Source: Cohnella rhizosphaerae
Lineage (GTDB): Bacteria; Bacillota; Bacilli; Paenibacillales; Paenibacillaceae
Direction of reading: 5' to 3'
Length of the DNA: 64,000 nucleotides
NCBI RefSeq assembly: GCF_029525575.1
Contig: NZ_JAPDIA010000008.1
Coordinates: forward strand, 2,108,001-2,172,000
The notes below the pieces were generated by a model, which searched no databases, was not told where the DNA came from, and saw only the letters and a list, made by a program, of their open reading frames with translations. Below are positions 1 to 9,343 of the stretch, in pieces (within the stretch, counting starts at the first letter, position 1; every line of letters starts with the position of its first letter). The position numbers and the translations under genes are program-made.

Positions 1-399
1 GTCGGGGATCCGGATCGGCTCGCGCGCGAATCCCGGCATCGTGCGCCGGAGTACGGCGCGCACGCGCGCCATCAGTTCCTTCGGATCGAACGGCTTCACG
101 AGGTAATCGTCCGCGCCGAGCTCGAAGCCCTTGAGCTTGTCGTAGCTCTCGCCCTTGCCCGTCAGGATGATGATCGGCGTCGCGCGCTCCGCGCGGATCT
201 TGCGGCAGACTGCCCAGCCGTCCAGGCCGGGCAGCATGAGGTCCAGAATGACGAGATCGGGCGGCATGGAGGCATACAGATCCCAGCCGTCCTCCCCGTC
301 TCCGGCGACGTCGAAGCCGAAGCCTTCCCGCTTCAGGTATAAGCCGATCAACTCGCCGATGTAAGGATCGTCTTCGATGACGAGAATGTGCGCGGACAA
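1..399 (-). CDS. Response regulator, OmpR/PhoB type (3' end outside window)
   Basis: The N-terminal 133 residues of a two-component response regulator are present; the DNA-binding C-terminus lies beyond position 1. The receiver domain shows the acidic pair (VIEDDPYIGE, near residues 8-10), the phospho-acceptor Asp in LVILDLMLPG, the Thr of IIILTG and the conserved Lys in DYLVKPFDP. The start is taken as TTG at 399 because AAAGGAGG lies just upstream and no ATG fits. Receiver plus the beginning of a linker after RRT suggests an OmpR/PhoB winged-helix regulator. It follows the MacAB-type transporter genes on the same strand with a 36-bp gap, so it probably belongs to the same operon and may respond to cell-envelope stress or antimicrobial compounds (inference). 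Its partner kinase is probably further left. Confidence 0.9.
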   Translation of the reverse strand, partial: MSAHILVIEDDPYIGELIGLYLKREGFGFDVAGDGEDGWDLYASMPPDLVILDLMLPGLDGWAVCRKIRAERATPIIILTGKGESYDKLKGFELGADDYLVKPFDPKELMARVRAVLRRTMPGFAREPIRIPD

Positions 400-435
400 C
401 CGGCCTGCCTCCTTTTATTCTGGCTATCGATTCGA

Positions 436-1603
436 TTATTGCCGCAGCGCTTCGACCGGATCGAGGCGGGAAGCCCGTCGAGCCGGCAGGAACCCGAACA
501 GTACGCCGACGCCGATCGAAAAGACGACCGCAATCGCCATAATATCGACGGAAGGCGAAGCGGGCGAACCCATCATGTTGCCGACGAATTTGGAGCCGCT
601 CGCCCCGACCGCCACCCCGGCGATGCCGCCTAGCAGGCCAATCATCGAAGCTTCTACGAGAAACTGGAACAGAATGTCGCGCTGCTTGGCTCCAAGCGAC
701 TTGCGGATGCCGATCTCCCTCGTGCGCTCCGTGACTGAGACGAGCATCATGTTCATGACGCCGATGCCGCCGACGAGCAGCGAGATGGCCGCCACGTAGG
801 TAAGCAGCGTCGACACCGAAGTCGATACCGACGTGATCGTCTCGAGCAGGTCCTGTTGGTTAAATACATTATAGCTGTCTTCGTCGTTGCGGAAAAAGGA
901 TTTGAGATTGCTTTCGAGCGCCGTCTGCACCTTGTCTACGTTCTTCTCGCTGTCGACCTGCACGTAGATCGTGCGGATCGCGTCGGTCTGAAGCACGACG
1001 CGCGCCGTGGACAGCGGCACGATGACGACGTTGTCGCTCGAACCGTTCGTCGTGCTGCCCTTCGAGGCGAGGACGCCGACGATCTTGTACGGAATGCCGT
1101 TCAGCGAAATTTTGCTGCCGACCGGGTCGCTCAGCTTCAGCTCGGTCGCGACCTCGGATCCGACGACGGCCACCTTCTGCTTGAACGAATCGTCGATGTC
1201 CATGATGAAGCGTCCTTGCGCGACCTCGTAATCGCGTATGTCGGCGAAGGCCGAAGTCGTCGCGTTGACGGACGCGGAGTAGGTCAGCGTGCCCGACTTC
1301 GCGGTCACGTTGCCGCTGATGTTCGGCGCATAGCTCTCGACGTTGTCAACGTCCGCCAGCGACTGCACGTCGGTAGGCTTGATGCTGGTAACCGCGCCGC
1401 GGCCGACGACGTTCACGGTCAGCATGTTCGTGCCGAGGCCCTGAAGCTGGCTCTTGACTTGCTCCGAGGTGCCGTTGCCGATCGCGACCATGATCGTCAC
1501 CGACGCGACCCCGATCAGAATGCCGAGCACGGTGAGCAGCGTGCGAAGCGGCTGGGCGCGGACGCTCCCCCCAAGCCATGCGGATGCCTTGGCTCAGCTT
1601 CAT
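436..1603 (-). CDS. MacB/FtsX-type ABC transporter permease (frameshifted in this sequence)
   Basis: Membrane permease of a MacB-like efflux ABC transporter: an N-terminal membrane helix (TVLGILIGVASVTIMVAIG), a large extracytoplasmic MacB_PCD-type domain and three C-terminal helices with the FtsX signature VGGIGVMNMMLVSVTERTRE. The first 13 residues (MKLSQGIRMAWG) and the rest are in different frames; removing one base from the six-base run at 1567-1572 gives WGSVRAQPLRTLLTVLGI, the usual N-terminus of the family, and a 388-residue product. The start ATG at 1603 overlaps the stop of the ATPase gene by ATGA. It would work with the ATPase (1600-2304) and the adaptor (2306-3937) to expel a peptide, lipid or drug; the substrate cannot be read from the sequence. 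Confidence 0.88.
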
Positions 1604-2304
1604 GAAGCGACGCTCCTCTCTTCGGTCAGCTTGCCGTCCTGGATGCGCACGACGCGCTGCGCCTGCTCGGCGACCTTCGGATCGTGCGTGATGAGCACGA
1701 TCGTATTGCCTTCGTCGTTCAGCTCCTTGAGCAGCCCGATGACATCCCGGCTCGTCTTGCTGTCGAGCGCGCCCGTCGGTTCGTCCGCGAGCAGCAGCGG
1801 CGGCCGTCCCGCGAGCGCCCTGGCGATGGCGACGCGCTGCTGCTGACCGCCCGACAGCTGGTTCGGGACGTGGTACATACGCTCGCCAAGGCCTACTTTC
1901 TCAAGCGCCTCCTTCGCGAGCGCCCGGCGTTCGCGGCCGGACATGCCGCGGTATACGAGCGGAAGTTCGACGTTATCGATCGCCCGCAGACGAGGGAGTA
2001 GATGGAAGCTTTGAAAGATGAAGCCGATCTTGTTGTTGCGAATGCTCGCCAGCTTATTGTCGCTGAGCTTGCCGATCTCCGCGCCGTCCAGCGTATATTT
2101 GCCGCTGGTCGGCGTGTCGAGGCAGCCGAGCACGTTCATGAGCGTCGACTTGCCCGAGCCGGACGGCCCGATGATCGCCATGAAGTCGCCCTTGTTGACG
2201 GTAAGCGTAATGCCGTCGAGCGCGTTCAGCGTCTCTCCGGCCAGCGTGTACTTCTTGAATACGTCCTCCATGATGATCAGTGGAGAGGGCGCGGACATGC
2301 TCAT
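1600..2304 (-). CDS. MacB-type ABC transporter ATP-binding protein
   Basis: Nucleotide-binding subunit, 234 residues, of the LolD/MacB class. Walker A is GPSGSGKSTL, the ABC signature LSGGQQQRVAIARAL, Walker B LLLADEPTGALD, with the H-loop His in VLITHD. The start chosen is ATG at 2304, preceded by GGGAGG and placed two bases after the adaptor's stop codon; the frame stays open further upstream but that would intrude into the adaptor gene. It ends with a 4-bp overlap with the permease gene. Adaptor, ATPase and permease in this order is the common Gram-positive MacAB-like arrangement and probably one transcript with the response regulator gene downstream. The substrate is unknown. Confidence 0.95.
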   Translation of the reverse strand: MSMSAPSPLIIMEDVFKKYTLAGETLNALDGITLTVNKGDFMAIIGPSGSGKSTLMNVLGCLDTPTSGKYTLDGAEIGKLSDNKLASIRNNKIGFIFQSFHLLPRLRAIDNVELPLVYRGMSGRERRALAKEALEKVGLGERMYHVPNQLSGGQQQRVAIARALAGRPPLLLADEPTGALDSKTSRDVIGLLKELNDEGNTIVLITHDPKVAEQAQRVVRIQDGKLTEERSVAS

Positions 2305-2305
2305 G

Positions 2306-3937
2306 TCATCGACCTCCCGCAGTGCCTGTGCCTGCACGGGCGCCGGTACCGCCGGTGCGGTTGCCGCCGCCTGCGCCGCCAAAGTTGCCGCCCCCGAAGT
2401 TGCCGCCGCCCGCAGGGAACGCGCCGCCGCCCATTTGGAAGCCGCCGCCCATGCCGAATCCCGTCTGCTGCTGGTTGCCGGAGTTCGTCGATACCGTCAC
2501 CGGGATCAGTACCGTCTGGCCTTCGGTCAGCCCGGTCAATACTTCGACTTGCGCATCCGTCGTGATGCCGACGGTAATCTCCTTAAGCGTAAAGTTCGCG
2601 CTTGCCGCGCCGGCAGCCGTCTGAGCTTGGCCGCTTCTCGCGAAGCCGCCGCCAGCAGCGCCATAGCCGCCCTGACGTCCTGCGCCTCCGTAGCCGCCTT
2701 GTCTGCCCTGGCCGCCATAGCCGCCTTGCGAGCCCGCCGCGTTTCCGCCAGCCGCATTGCCGCCCGGGGCCGCGCCTTCCTGAGGCATGCCTTCCGGCCT
2801 CTCGCCGCCTGCCGCCTGACCGCCTGTCGCCTGACCGCCTGCCGTCTGATCGCTTGCCGCTTGGCCCCCAGCCGCTTGACCGCTCGCTGCCTGACCTCCC
2901 GCGGCTTGATCGCCGCCTTGCGTCCGACCCTCTGCGGCTTGCCCGCCTGCTGCCTGGCCGCCTGTCGTTTGCCCGGGCGCCGTTTGCCCCGTCGTCGTAC
3001 CGTCCGCCGGAACGCGCACGAAATACCTCGTCCCCATCTGCGTCACCGCTTCGACCGACACGAGCAGCGCGTCCTGCTTCGACTCGATAACGACGTCGAC
3101 GCTGCCGTTCATGCCCGGCATGACCCCATCCGTTTTATCCAGGCTCACCGTGACGGGGAACGTCGCGACGCCGTTCGTGGAGGTGCCTTCCTTGGCGATC
3201 TTCGTCACCTTGCCCGTGAACGTCTGGCCGCTGAGCGCATCCATCGTAATGTTCGCGGTTTGTCCGAGCTTCAACTGCGAGATATCGAGCTCGTCCGCCG
3301 AGATCTGAATATCCAGCTTGTCGTAATTCACGATCGTGAACGCTTCGAGCTGGCCGTTCACCGCGTCGCCGTCCTTCACGTTCACGGCCGTCACCGTACC
3401 GTCGATCGAGGCGACGAGCGGATCCGGCGCTTTCGCTTTTTCCTTCGTATCTTGCATATCCAGCTGCGTCTGCTTGATATTTAGCTGAATCGTTTTGATG
3501 CTCATCTCCGCCGACTCGATATCGGCCTGCTCCGCGCCGGATATTTGCAGAGACTTCCACTTTTCCTGGGCTTGCTCCAGCTGCATCTGCAGCTGCTCCA
3601 GGCTTAGCTCGGACTTGCTGAGGGACAGACTGACGTCCTCGCCCTCGAACGTTGCGAGCACAGCTCCCTTTTTGACCGTCTGTCCTTCGGTTACGTTGAC
3701 CTTCTCCACCGTCGCGGCGACGGACGGCTTCACCGTCTCCGATTCGCTGACTTCGACCGCGCCGCTGCCGGAGACGCTCTTGGTGATTGTTCCTTTGGTT
3801 ACCCGGGATTGGGTGAAGGTCGGACCGCTCGTCGCCGCCTTCGTATCCTTGGACGTATACCACCAATAGCCTCCGCCGCCGGCCGCGATCAGGCAGACGA
3901 TCACGATCCAGGCGATCCACTTTCCGCGCTTCCTCAT
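2306..3937 (-). CDS. HlyD/MacA-family efflux adaptor with Gly/Gln-rich insertions
   Basis: Periplasmic-adaptor-type (RND/HlyD family) membrane fusion protein, 543 residues. It has one N-terminal membrane helix (residues 8-27), a biotinyl-lipoyl half (VTEGQTVKKGAVLATFEG), a coiled-coil hairpin (about 105-168), the second lipoyl half (IDGTVTAVNVKDGDAV) and a beta-barrel. Two regions are unusual: about 313-447 is built of Gly-Gln-Ala septamer-like repeats and GGYGG/GRQ motifs, and the C-terminal 488-543 is almost pure Gly/Asn/Phe/Thr. These inserts interrupt the membrane-proximal domain (NFTLKEITVG resumes at 448). The start has AGGAGG eight bases upstream. First gene of a transporter operon. 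In a Gram-positive cell it would sit outside the membrane and guide substrate to the permease or the wall. Confidence 0.9.
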   Translation of the reverse strand: MRKRGKWIAWIVIVCLIAAGGGGYWWYTSKDTKAATSGPTFTQSRVTKGTITKSVSGSGAVEVSESETVKPSVAATVEKVNVTEGQTVKKGAVLATFEGEDVSLSLSKSELSLEQLQMQLEQAQEKWKSLQISGAEQADIESAEMSIKTIQLNIKQTQLDMQDTKEKAKAPDPLVASIDGTVTAVNVKDGDAVNGQLEAFTIVNYDKLDIQISADELDISQLKLGQTANITMDALSGQTFTGKVTKIAKEGTSTNGVATFPVTVSLDKTDGVMPGMNGSVDVVIESKQDALLVSVEAVTQMGTRYFVRVPADGTTTGQTAPGQTTGGQAAGGQAAEGRTQGGDQAAGGQAASGQAAGGQAASDQTAGGQATGGQAAGGERPEGMPQEGAAPGGNAAGGNAAGSQGGYGGQGRQGGYGGAGRQGGYGAAGGGFARSGQAQTAAGAASANFTLKEITVGITTDAQVEVLTGLTEGQTVLIPVTVSTNSGNQQQTGFGMGGGFQMGGGAFPAGGGNFGGGNFGGAGGGNRTGGTGARAGTGTAGGR

Positions 3938-4086
3938 CCTAGACGACCTCCTATGTACGATAAGAGGAGACTAGCAGACTTGCGTGAATTTAAGATGAAC
4001 ATCGGATTAACGCAAGCCAAGTAAAAACGGCTTCTCCAGAACGGCAGCGCGCGGAAGCAAGAGCTGTCCGGCTTCAAGCGGGTTCG

Positions 4087-4530
4087 TCAGTCCCGCGGCC
4101 TGCGCTGCCCGCCTGCGTCTGGCGTCGACTCGCACAGGCGGCGAACGATGTATTGCACATGCGCCAAATCGTCCGCCTCGAGCCGCGACGCTGTCTCCAG
4201 CAGCTCATCGACGGCCGGCCGGATACCGGTTTTTTCCGATGGGAAATTTTTTCCCAACGCGCCGTCGTTCTCCCCGCTGCCGCCTTCCTCCGACATGCCC
4301 GGCTTCTTGGACAGGAAAGGGCTGCCGATGCCGAGCAACAGCCAATCGAGTGAGACGCCTAGCTCGTTGCCGATCGCGATCAGCGCCCCGGCGCTCGGCA
4401 CGGAGTTGCGCTTTTCGCTCTCCCAATCCCCGACGTTGCCGGGAGAAACAGCGATGGAACCCGCCAGCTCCGCCATCGTCATGCCAAGCGCTTTGCGAAG
4501 CTCGCGCAATCTGCGTTTCAACTGATCCAT
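4087..4530 (-). CDS. XRE-family transcriptional regulator
   Basis: 147-residue protein with an N-terminal Cro/C1-type helix-turn-helix (residues about 5-65): LRKALGMTMAELAGSIAVSP followed by GNVGDWESEKRNSVPSAGAL, the usual XRE recognition pattern. The C-terminal half is charged and has no family I recognise. The start ATG is preceded by GGAGGAG. It is transcribed away from the chemosensory operon; the 260-bp space between them is AT-rich and carries a palindrome over the operon's promoter, so it is a reasonable candidate for the repressor of that operon and perhaps of itself (inference). No companion toxin or phage genes are nearby. Confidence 0.85.
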   Translation of the reverse strand: MDQLKRRLRELRKALGMTMAELAGSIAVSPGNVGDWESEKRNSVPSAGALIAIGNELGVSLDWLLLGIGSPFLSKKPGMSEEGGSGENDGALGKNFPSEKTGIRPAVDELLETASRLEADDLAHVQYIVRRLCESTPDAGGQRRPRD

Positions 4531-4790
4531 GAACGATCTCCTCCGTCGACCAACTCACTTATAAATCAATACCCGCCGAACTAGTTCTTTCGTATCATTC
4601 CAAAAAAAATCAGGATCGTCGTATTTAATCGTATTTACGTAAATTTGATTGAATATAATCGAATATACGATTATAATGGCGAATAACCATTACTTCCAAA
4701 GTCTTAGTCAAAAGGAATTGGTTTGATGCAATTATACATATCTCCACATCGCAGACGATTCCTTTTTTTATGAAGAAATGAGGTGAACGC
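4531..4790. promoter_or_regulatory. Divergent AT-rich control region between XRE gene and chemosensory operon
   Basis: This 260-bp stretch is far richer in A and T than its surroundings. It holds the start-proximal region of both divergent genes, the repeated half-site-like words ATCGTATTTACG (4629-4640 region) and ATAATCG, and the plus-strand promoter described separately at 4649-4677. No gene is visible in it. Confidence 0.6.
4649..4677 (+). promoter_or_regulatory. Sigma-A-type promoter of the HTH-cheA operon with overlapping palindrome
   Basis: A -35 box TTGAAT (4649-4654) and a perfect -10 box TATAAT (4672-4677) are spaced by exactly 17 bp. The spacer and box edges are filled by a perfect inverted repeat, TATAATCG - 6 bp - CGATTATA (4654-4675). 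A repressor bound there would block RNA polymerase. The divergent XRE gene is the obvious candidate, but binding is inferred. Confidence 0.7.
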
Positions 4791-5051
4791 TTGACCTCCT
4801 CCCGTCAATTTACCGAACTCGGGTGGGCGATCCTCCAACGTCTCGCTGAGCGTAAATTAACGCGCAAGCAGTTCTGTCTCGAATACGGCTTGTCCGAGAG
4901 CAGGCTGTCCGAGCTGATCACCGGCAATACGAGACGCAATACGTCCGTCATCCGCGGCAAGGTCTTGTCCCTGCTCGACATCCAAGAAGATACGCTGCAC
5001 GGTTCGGTCCAGAACTTTAACCCGGCCGCGCGCAGAAAGGTTGGCCCATGA
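4791..5051 (+). CDS. Small HTH protein heading the chemosensory operon
   Basis: 86-residue protein whose central part reads as a helix-turn-helix: RKLTRKQFCLEYGLSESRLS followed by ELITGNTRRN. The C-terminal 25 residues are unlike anything I know. The start is TTG at 4791, with AGGTG a few bases before it. It overlaps cheA by ATGA (5048-5051), so the two are translationally coupled. It resembles small phage-type regulators in size and fold; it may be an autoregulator of the operon or a protein linking CheA to gene expression. Its role is unknown. Confidence 0.75.
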   Translation: MTSSRQFTELGWAILQRLAERKLTRKQFCLEYGLSESRLSELITGNTRRNTSVIRGKVLSLLDIQEDTLHGSVQNFNPAARRKVGP

Positions 5052-7108
5052 ATCCGCAAGAACCGAGCGACGCCTTGACCGACATGTATTTTCTTGAAGC
5101 GTATCAGTTGATCGGCCAAATCGAGGAGCTGGCGCTCGCCAGCGAAAAATCCGGCGGCTTCTCGCCCGAAGACATCGCCGCCCTTTTCCGCAGCCTGCAT
5201 ACCTTAAAGGGCTCCTCCGCGATGATGCAGTATCGTCGCATCGCGGATATCTCGCATGCGCTCGAGGATGTGTTCGACGATTTGCGCAAACGGCACGACG
5301 ATCCGCGCAACGGCCGTCCGCTGGCGGATCTCGTGCTGCGAACGGTCGATTACTGCCGCAGCGAGCTGGCGCATCGCGAGCGAGGGCTCGGACACCCCGG
5401 CGAGCCGACTGCGCTGCTCGAAGAAGCGGCCGGCATGCGAATTCAATCGGGCGCTTCGGGCAAGCAGGCGAATTGCTACAGCGCCCTCGTTCGATTTTCA
5501 GACCCTTGTCCGATGATCTCCGTCCGGGCGTACCAGTTGATTGCCAGACTGCGCGAAGTTTGTCTTCGGATCGATCACTCGCCGGACAATCTCGTTGACG
5601 ACGCCTCCTCTTCCGAAGTGCTCGAATCGCTCGGGCTATTGGTCATGCTGGAGTCCGATATGGACTATTCTTCCATCGTAACCTATATACAAAACAACTT
5701 ATATATCGAGTCCGTGAATGTGACCCGGCTCATCTCCTGGGCGGATGCGCGGGAGGCGAGCGAAAGCGGACGGAGCGCCCCGACGGACATCTCGCAAGCG
5801 CCGGCGCCGCAGGCGCCGACGTCCCGCGAGCCGGCTCCGCGCGATCCGCAAGCCGCGGTTCCCGCGGAAAAAACGGGCGTCTCCCCGAAGCCGATCGCTT
5901 CGCAAACCGTCAGCGTGCCCGTCGCCAAGCTCGATCGCCTCGTGGACCTGGTAGGCGAGCTGGTCGTCACCGAATCGGTCGTCGGCCAGAGCGAGGCGGC
6001 GGATCCCGAAGGGAGCGGCCGGCTGCGACAGGCCCAGTCGCAGTTGCGCAAGATTACGACAGAGCTTCAGGATTCGGTGCTCTCGCTGCGCATGGTGCCG
6101 ATCGCCGCGCTGTTCGGCAAGATGAACCGTGTCGCGCGCGATATGACCGCCAAGCTGGGCAAGCAGGCCGATATGATCATCGACGGGGAGCAAACCGAGC
6201 TGGACAAGCTCGTCATCGATCAAATCTCCGATCCGCTCATGCATCTGGTGAGAAACTGCATCGATCACGGCATCGAGCTTCCGGAGGAGCGCGCGGCCGC
6301 CGGGAAGCCGCCGGCCGGCATCGTCAGGCTTCGGGCGATAAGCATCGGCGGAGACGTCATGCTCACCGTAGAGGACGACGGCCGCGGCCTGGACAGGCAG
6401 CGGCTGCTTGAAAAAGCGCAAGCGGCCGGTCTGCTCCGCGACGTTGCGAGAGAGCCGAGCGATTCGGAAATTTACAACTTCATTTTTATGCCCGGGCTGA
6501 CGACGCGCGAACAGATCTCCGAATTCAGCGGCCGCGGGGTCGGCATGGACGTCGTCGCCCGCAATGTCGCGCAGGTATCCGGGAGCATCGCGGTCGACAG
6601 CGAGCAAGGACGCTACACGCGATTTACCCTCAAAATACCGCTGACCCTGGCGATCATCGACGGGATGCATCTACGGGCCGGCTTGACGCGGTATACGATA
6701 CCGACCGTCTCGGTCAGGGAATCGTTCCGGCCCGCGCCGGAGCAGATCATTCATAGTCCGGACGGCGGGCGAATGCTGTTGTCGCGCGGCCGCTGCGTGC
6801 CGGTGCTGCGCCTCGGTCCGGCGCAGGTCGACGAAAGAGACGACGGTCCTGCCCGCATCCTGGTCATGGTCGAGCAAGGCGATCGGGCCGTCTGCCTGGA
6901 AGCGGACGAGCTGCTCGGTCAGCAGCAGATCGTCATCAAGCCGCTCCCGCCGCTGGTCGCCAGGCATCTGACATCCGGGAAAATATCGGGGTGTACGCTC
7001 CTCGGCGACGGCAGCATCAGTCTGATATTGAACACCGGAGCCTGGCTGGCGGGCGACGATCGCATCCAGGCAGAGCGCCTGGCGGCCGTCATCGAGGGAA
7101 ACGCATAA
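5048..7108 (+). CDS. cheA: Chemotaxis-type histidine kinase CheA
   Basis: 686-residue CheA. Domains in order: HPt with the phosphorylated His in SLHTLKGSSAMM (His51); a divergent P2-like segment (about 140-225); an Ala/Pro-rich linker (about 235-275); dimerisation domain starting TVSVPVAKLDRLVDLVGELV; ATPase with N box HLVRNCIDHGIE, G1 VEDDGRGLD and G2 GRGVGMDVV; and a C-terminal CheW-like domain (about 535-680). The N box has Cys where Ser is common. The kinase phosphorylates a response-regulator partner under control of the receptor; CheB downstream carries one receiver domain, no CheY is encoded here. Second gene of the operon with cheW eleven bases downstream. Confidence 0.96.
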   Translation: MNPQEPSDALTDMYFLEAYQLIGQIEELALASEKSGGFSPEDIAALFRSLHTLKGSSAMMQYRRIADISHALEDVFDDLRKRHDDPRNGRPLADLVLRTVDYCRSELAHRERGLGHPGEPTALLEEAAGMRIQSGASGKQANCYSALVRFSDPCPMISVRAYQLIARLREVCLRIDHSPDNLVDDASSSEVLESLGLLVMLESDMDYSSIVTYIQNNLYIESVNVTRLISWADAREASESGRSAPTDISQAPAPQAPTSREPAPRDPQAAVPAEKTGVSPKPIASQTVSVPVAKLDRLVDLVGELVVTESVVGQSEAADPEGSGRLRQAQSQLRKITTELQDSVLSLRMVPIAALFGKMNRVARDMTAKLGKQADMIIDGEQTELDKLVIDQISDPLMHLVRNCIDHGIELPEERAAAGKPPAGIVRLRAISIGGDVMLTVEDDGRGLDRQRLLEKAQAAGLLRDVAREPSDSEIYNFIFMPGLTTREQISEFSGRGVGMDVVARNVAQVSGSIAVDSEQGRYTRFTLKIPLTLAIIDGMHLRAGLTRYTIPTVSVRESFRPAPEQIIHSPDGGRMLLSRGRCVPVLRLGPAQVDERDDGPARILVMVEQGDRAVCLEADELLGQQQIVIKPLPPLVARHLTSGKISGCTLLGDGSISLILNTGAWLAGDDRIQAERLAAVIEGNA

Positions 7109-7119
7109 GGAGGGACGAC

Positions 7120-7612
7120 GTGACGAATATCAACGAGAGCGGCGCGGACGCCGGCCAAGAAGAAGATACGCAGAAAAACAAATATTTGACGTTTGCGCTC
7201 GGCGGAGACATGTACGGGATCGAAATTCGCCATGTGACCGAAATTATCGGCATTCAAAAAATCACGGAAATTCCGGAGCTGCCGGCGCATATGCGGGGCA
7301 TCATCAATCTCCGGGGAAAAATCATACCCGTCATGGACGTACGCCTTCGCTTCCGCAAGCCGCTGCGCGAATATACGGACCGAACTTGCATTATCGTCGT
7401 CGATATCGGCGAGCTGTCGCTCGGCCTCATCGTCGACAGCGTCTCCGAAGTGCTGAGCATCGCGGAGACCGACATCGTTCCCCCCGCCTGAGACGGGGCG
7501 TCCGTCTTCCCGCTTCATCAGCGGCATCGGCAAAGCGAGCGACGGAACGAAGCTGCTGCTCGACGCGCTGAAGCTGATCGGCGACGAGGATCTTGAACGG
7601 CTTAACCAATAA
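7120..7612 (+). CDS. cheW: CheW coupling protein (frameshifted near the 3' end)
   Basis: CheW links chemoreceptors to CheA. GTG start at 7120 with AAGGAGGG upstream. The body KYLTFALGGDMYGIEIRHVT, RGIINLRGKIIPVMDVRLRF and GLIVDSVSEVLSI is typical. In the sequence as given the frame stops after VPPA; dropping one C from the run at 7480-7485 gives PPPETGRPSSRFISGIGK and runs on to the TAA at 7610-7612, a 163-residue protein with the normal CheW ending. Lies between cheA and the receptor gene in one operon. Confidence 0.92.
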
Positions 7613-7631
7613 CCGACTATGGGGTGTTGTC

Positions 7632-9343
7632 ATGCGCTGGTTTTACGATATGAAGATCGGCAAAAAGCTTCTCGCTTCCTTTATCCTGCTGGCGTTGCTG
7701 GCCGGCGTCGTCGGCCTGATCGGAGTCGCCAACATGAATCGGCTCGACCGCAATTACACCGATTTGTACGAAAATTACGGCGTCGCGCTCGGCGATCTGG
7801 GCGAAGCCGGCATGAACTATCACAACATTCGCGCGACGATGCGCAGCATGCTGATTACGGAAGACGACGCCGAGCGCACGCAGCTCAAGCAGACGATCGG
7901 CGAGCTGGACGCCAGCATGGACGAATCGTTCATGCGATTCCAAAAAAAGTCTGTCGTCCGCTTCCTTGAAGGAACGGTATGACGCCTTCAAGTCCACGCT
8001 CGAGCAGTACAACGGAATGCGCGACCGGATCGTCGAGCTCGCAGCCAAAGACGACATCGCCGGCGCGATCAAGTTGCTCGGCGAATCGGCAAGCTTGGCC
8101 CAGAAGACGGACGGCGAGATCAAAAGCCTGTTTCAGGCCGGACGGGACGAGGGCGTCGCGCAATCCGACGCGTACAGCGCGTCGACCCGTTCGACGATTA
8201 CGACGATGGTGCTCGTCGTCGTCGTCGCCATGGCGGTCGCAATCGTGCTCGGCCTGTTCATTTCCTCGATGATCGGCAAGCCGATCCGCAAAATGGTCGA
8301 TGCGGCCGAGCGGATCGCGAGCGGCGATCTGACTCGGCAGATCGACGTGTCGTCCAAGGACGAGACCGGACAGCTCGCCGCCGCATTCAGGCGGATGAAC
8401 GACAATCTGAACGAGGTCGTGTCCAACATTCAGGCCGCCTCCGATCAGGTCGCCGCGGGGGGCCCGCCAGATGTCCGAATCGAGCCTGCTGCTGTCGCAG
8501 GGCTCGACGGAGCAGGCGAGCTCCGTCGAGCAGCTCACCGTATCGCTCGAAGAGATCTCGAGCCAAACGAGACTTAACGCGGACAATTCGGTGCTTGCCA
8601 GCAATCTGGCCGAGCAGACGCGCAGCAACGCGGCCCACGGCAACGGCCGTATGCGGGAGATGCTGCGCGCGATGGACGATATCAACGAAGCTTCGGGCAG
8701 CATCTCGAAAATTATCAAGGTCATCGACGAGATCGCGTTCCAAACGAACATCCTGGCGCTGAACGCCGCCGTCGAAGCGGCGCGGGCAGGCCAGCACGGC
8801 AAGGGCTTCGCCGTCGTCGCCGAGGAAGTACGCAATCTCGCGGCCCGCTCGGCAGGCGCGGCCAAGGAAACGACCGCCATGATCGAAGGCTCGATCCGCA
8901 ATGTCGAGAACGGCATGAAAATCGCCGGCGATACGGCGGACGCGCTGGAGAAAATGCTCGGCGACGTAGACCGGGTCGCCCAGCTCGTCGAAGGCATCTC
9001 CAAGGCATCCGGCGAGCAGGCGGCGGGCATTACGCAAATCAATCAAGGTTTGCTGCAGGTGTCCCAGGTCATTCAGACGAACTCGTCGACGTCGGAGGAG
9101 AGCGCGGCTGCGAGCGAGGAGCTGACCGGACAAGCCGACATGCTGCGGGGGCAAGTGTCGCGATTCAGAATTCGCAGCCGGCACGGCTATGGCGCCTCCG
9201 ACGGCTATAGCGCGGCGTCGCCTGCGACCCGAACGGATGCGCGCCCGCAGCCTGGCTATCGTTCGCCCGACGACGCCTTCGCCGAAGTGGCTGCCGGCAT
9301 GGACAGCTTCTCCTTGAGCGACAAGGAGTTCGGCAAGTATTGA
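7632..9343 (+). CDS. Methyl-accepting chemotaxis protein (two frameshifts)
   Basis: Chemoreceptor of 569 residues after correction. Order: short cytoplasmic start, membrane helix (FILLALLAGVVGLIGVANM), a four-helix-bundle ligand domain of the 4HB_MCP type, second membrane helix, HAMP (GKPIRKMVDAAERIASGDLT), and the signalling domain with the hairpin tip around NILALNAAVEAARAGQHGKG. Frames break at the A run 7942-7948 and the G run 8457-8462; one base less in each rejoins them (QKKSLSSASLKERYD; VAAGARQMSESSLLL). No pentapeptide tether for CheR is seen at the C-terminus, which is a low-complexity Tyr/Ser/Pro tail. ATG 7632 is chosen because the membrane segment follows directly. Its ligand is unknown. 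Confidence 0.93.

Noticed and set aside
2018..3484. Long 488-residue plus-strand frame opposite the adaptor gene
   Set aside because: Antisense shadow in GC-rich DNA; the minus strand has clear families with ribosome binding sites.
4791..5051. Toxin-antitoxin or phage remnant around the small HTH gene
   Set aside because: No toxin, integrase or att-like repeats are visible; the gene overlaps cheA and shares its promoter.
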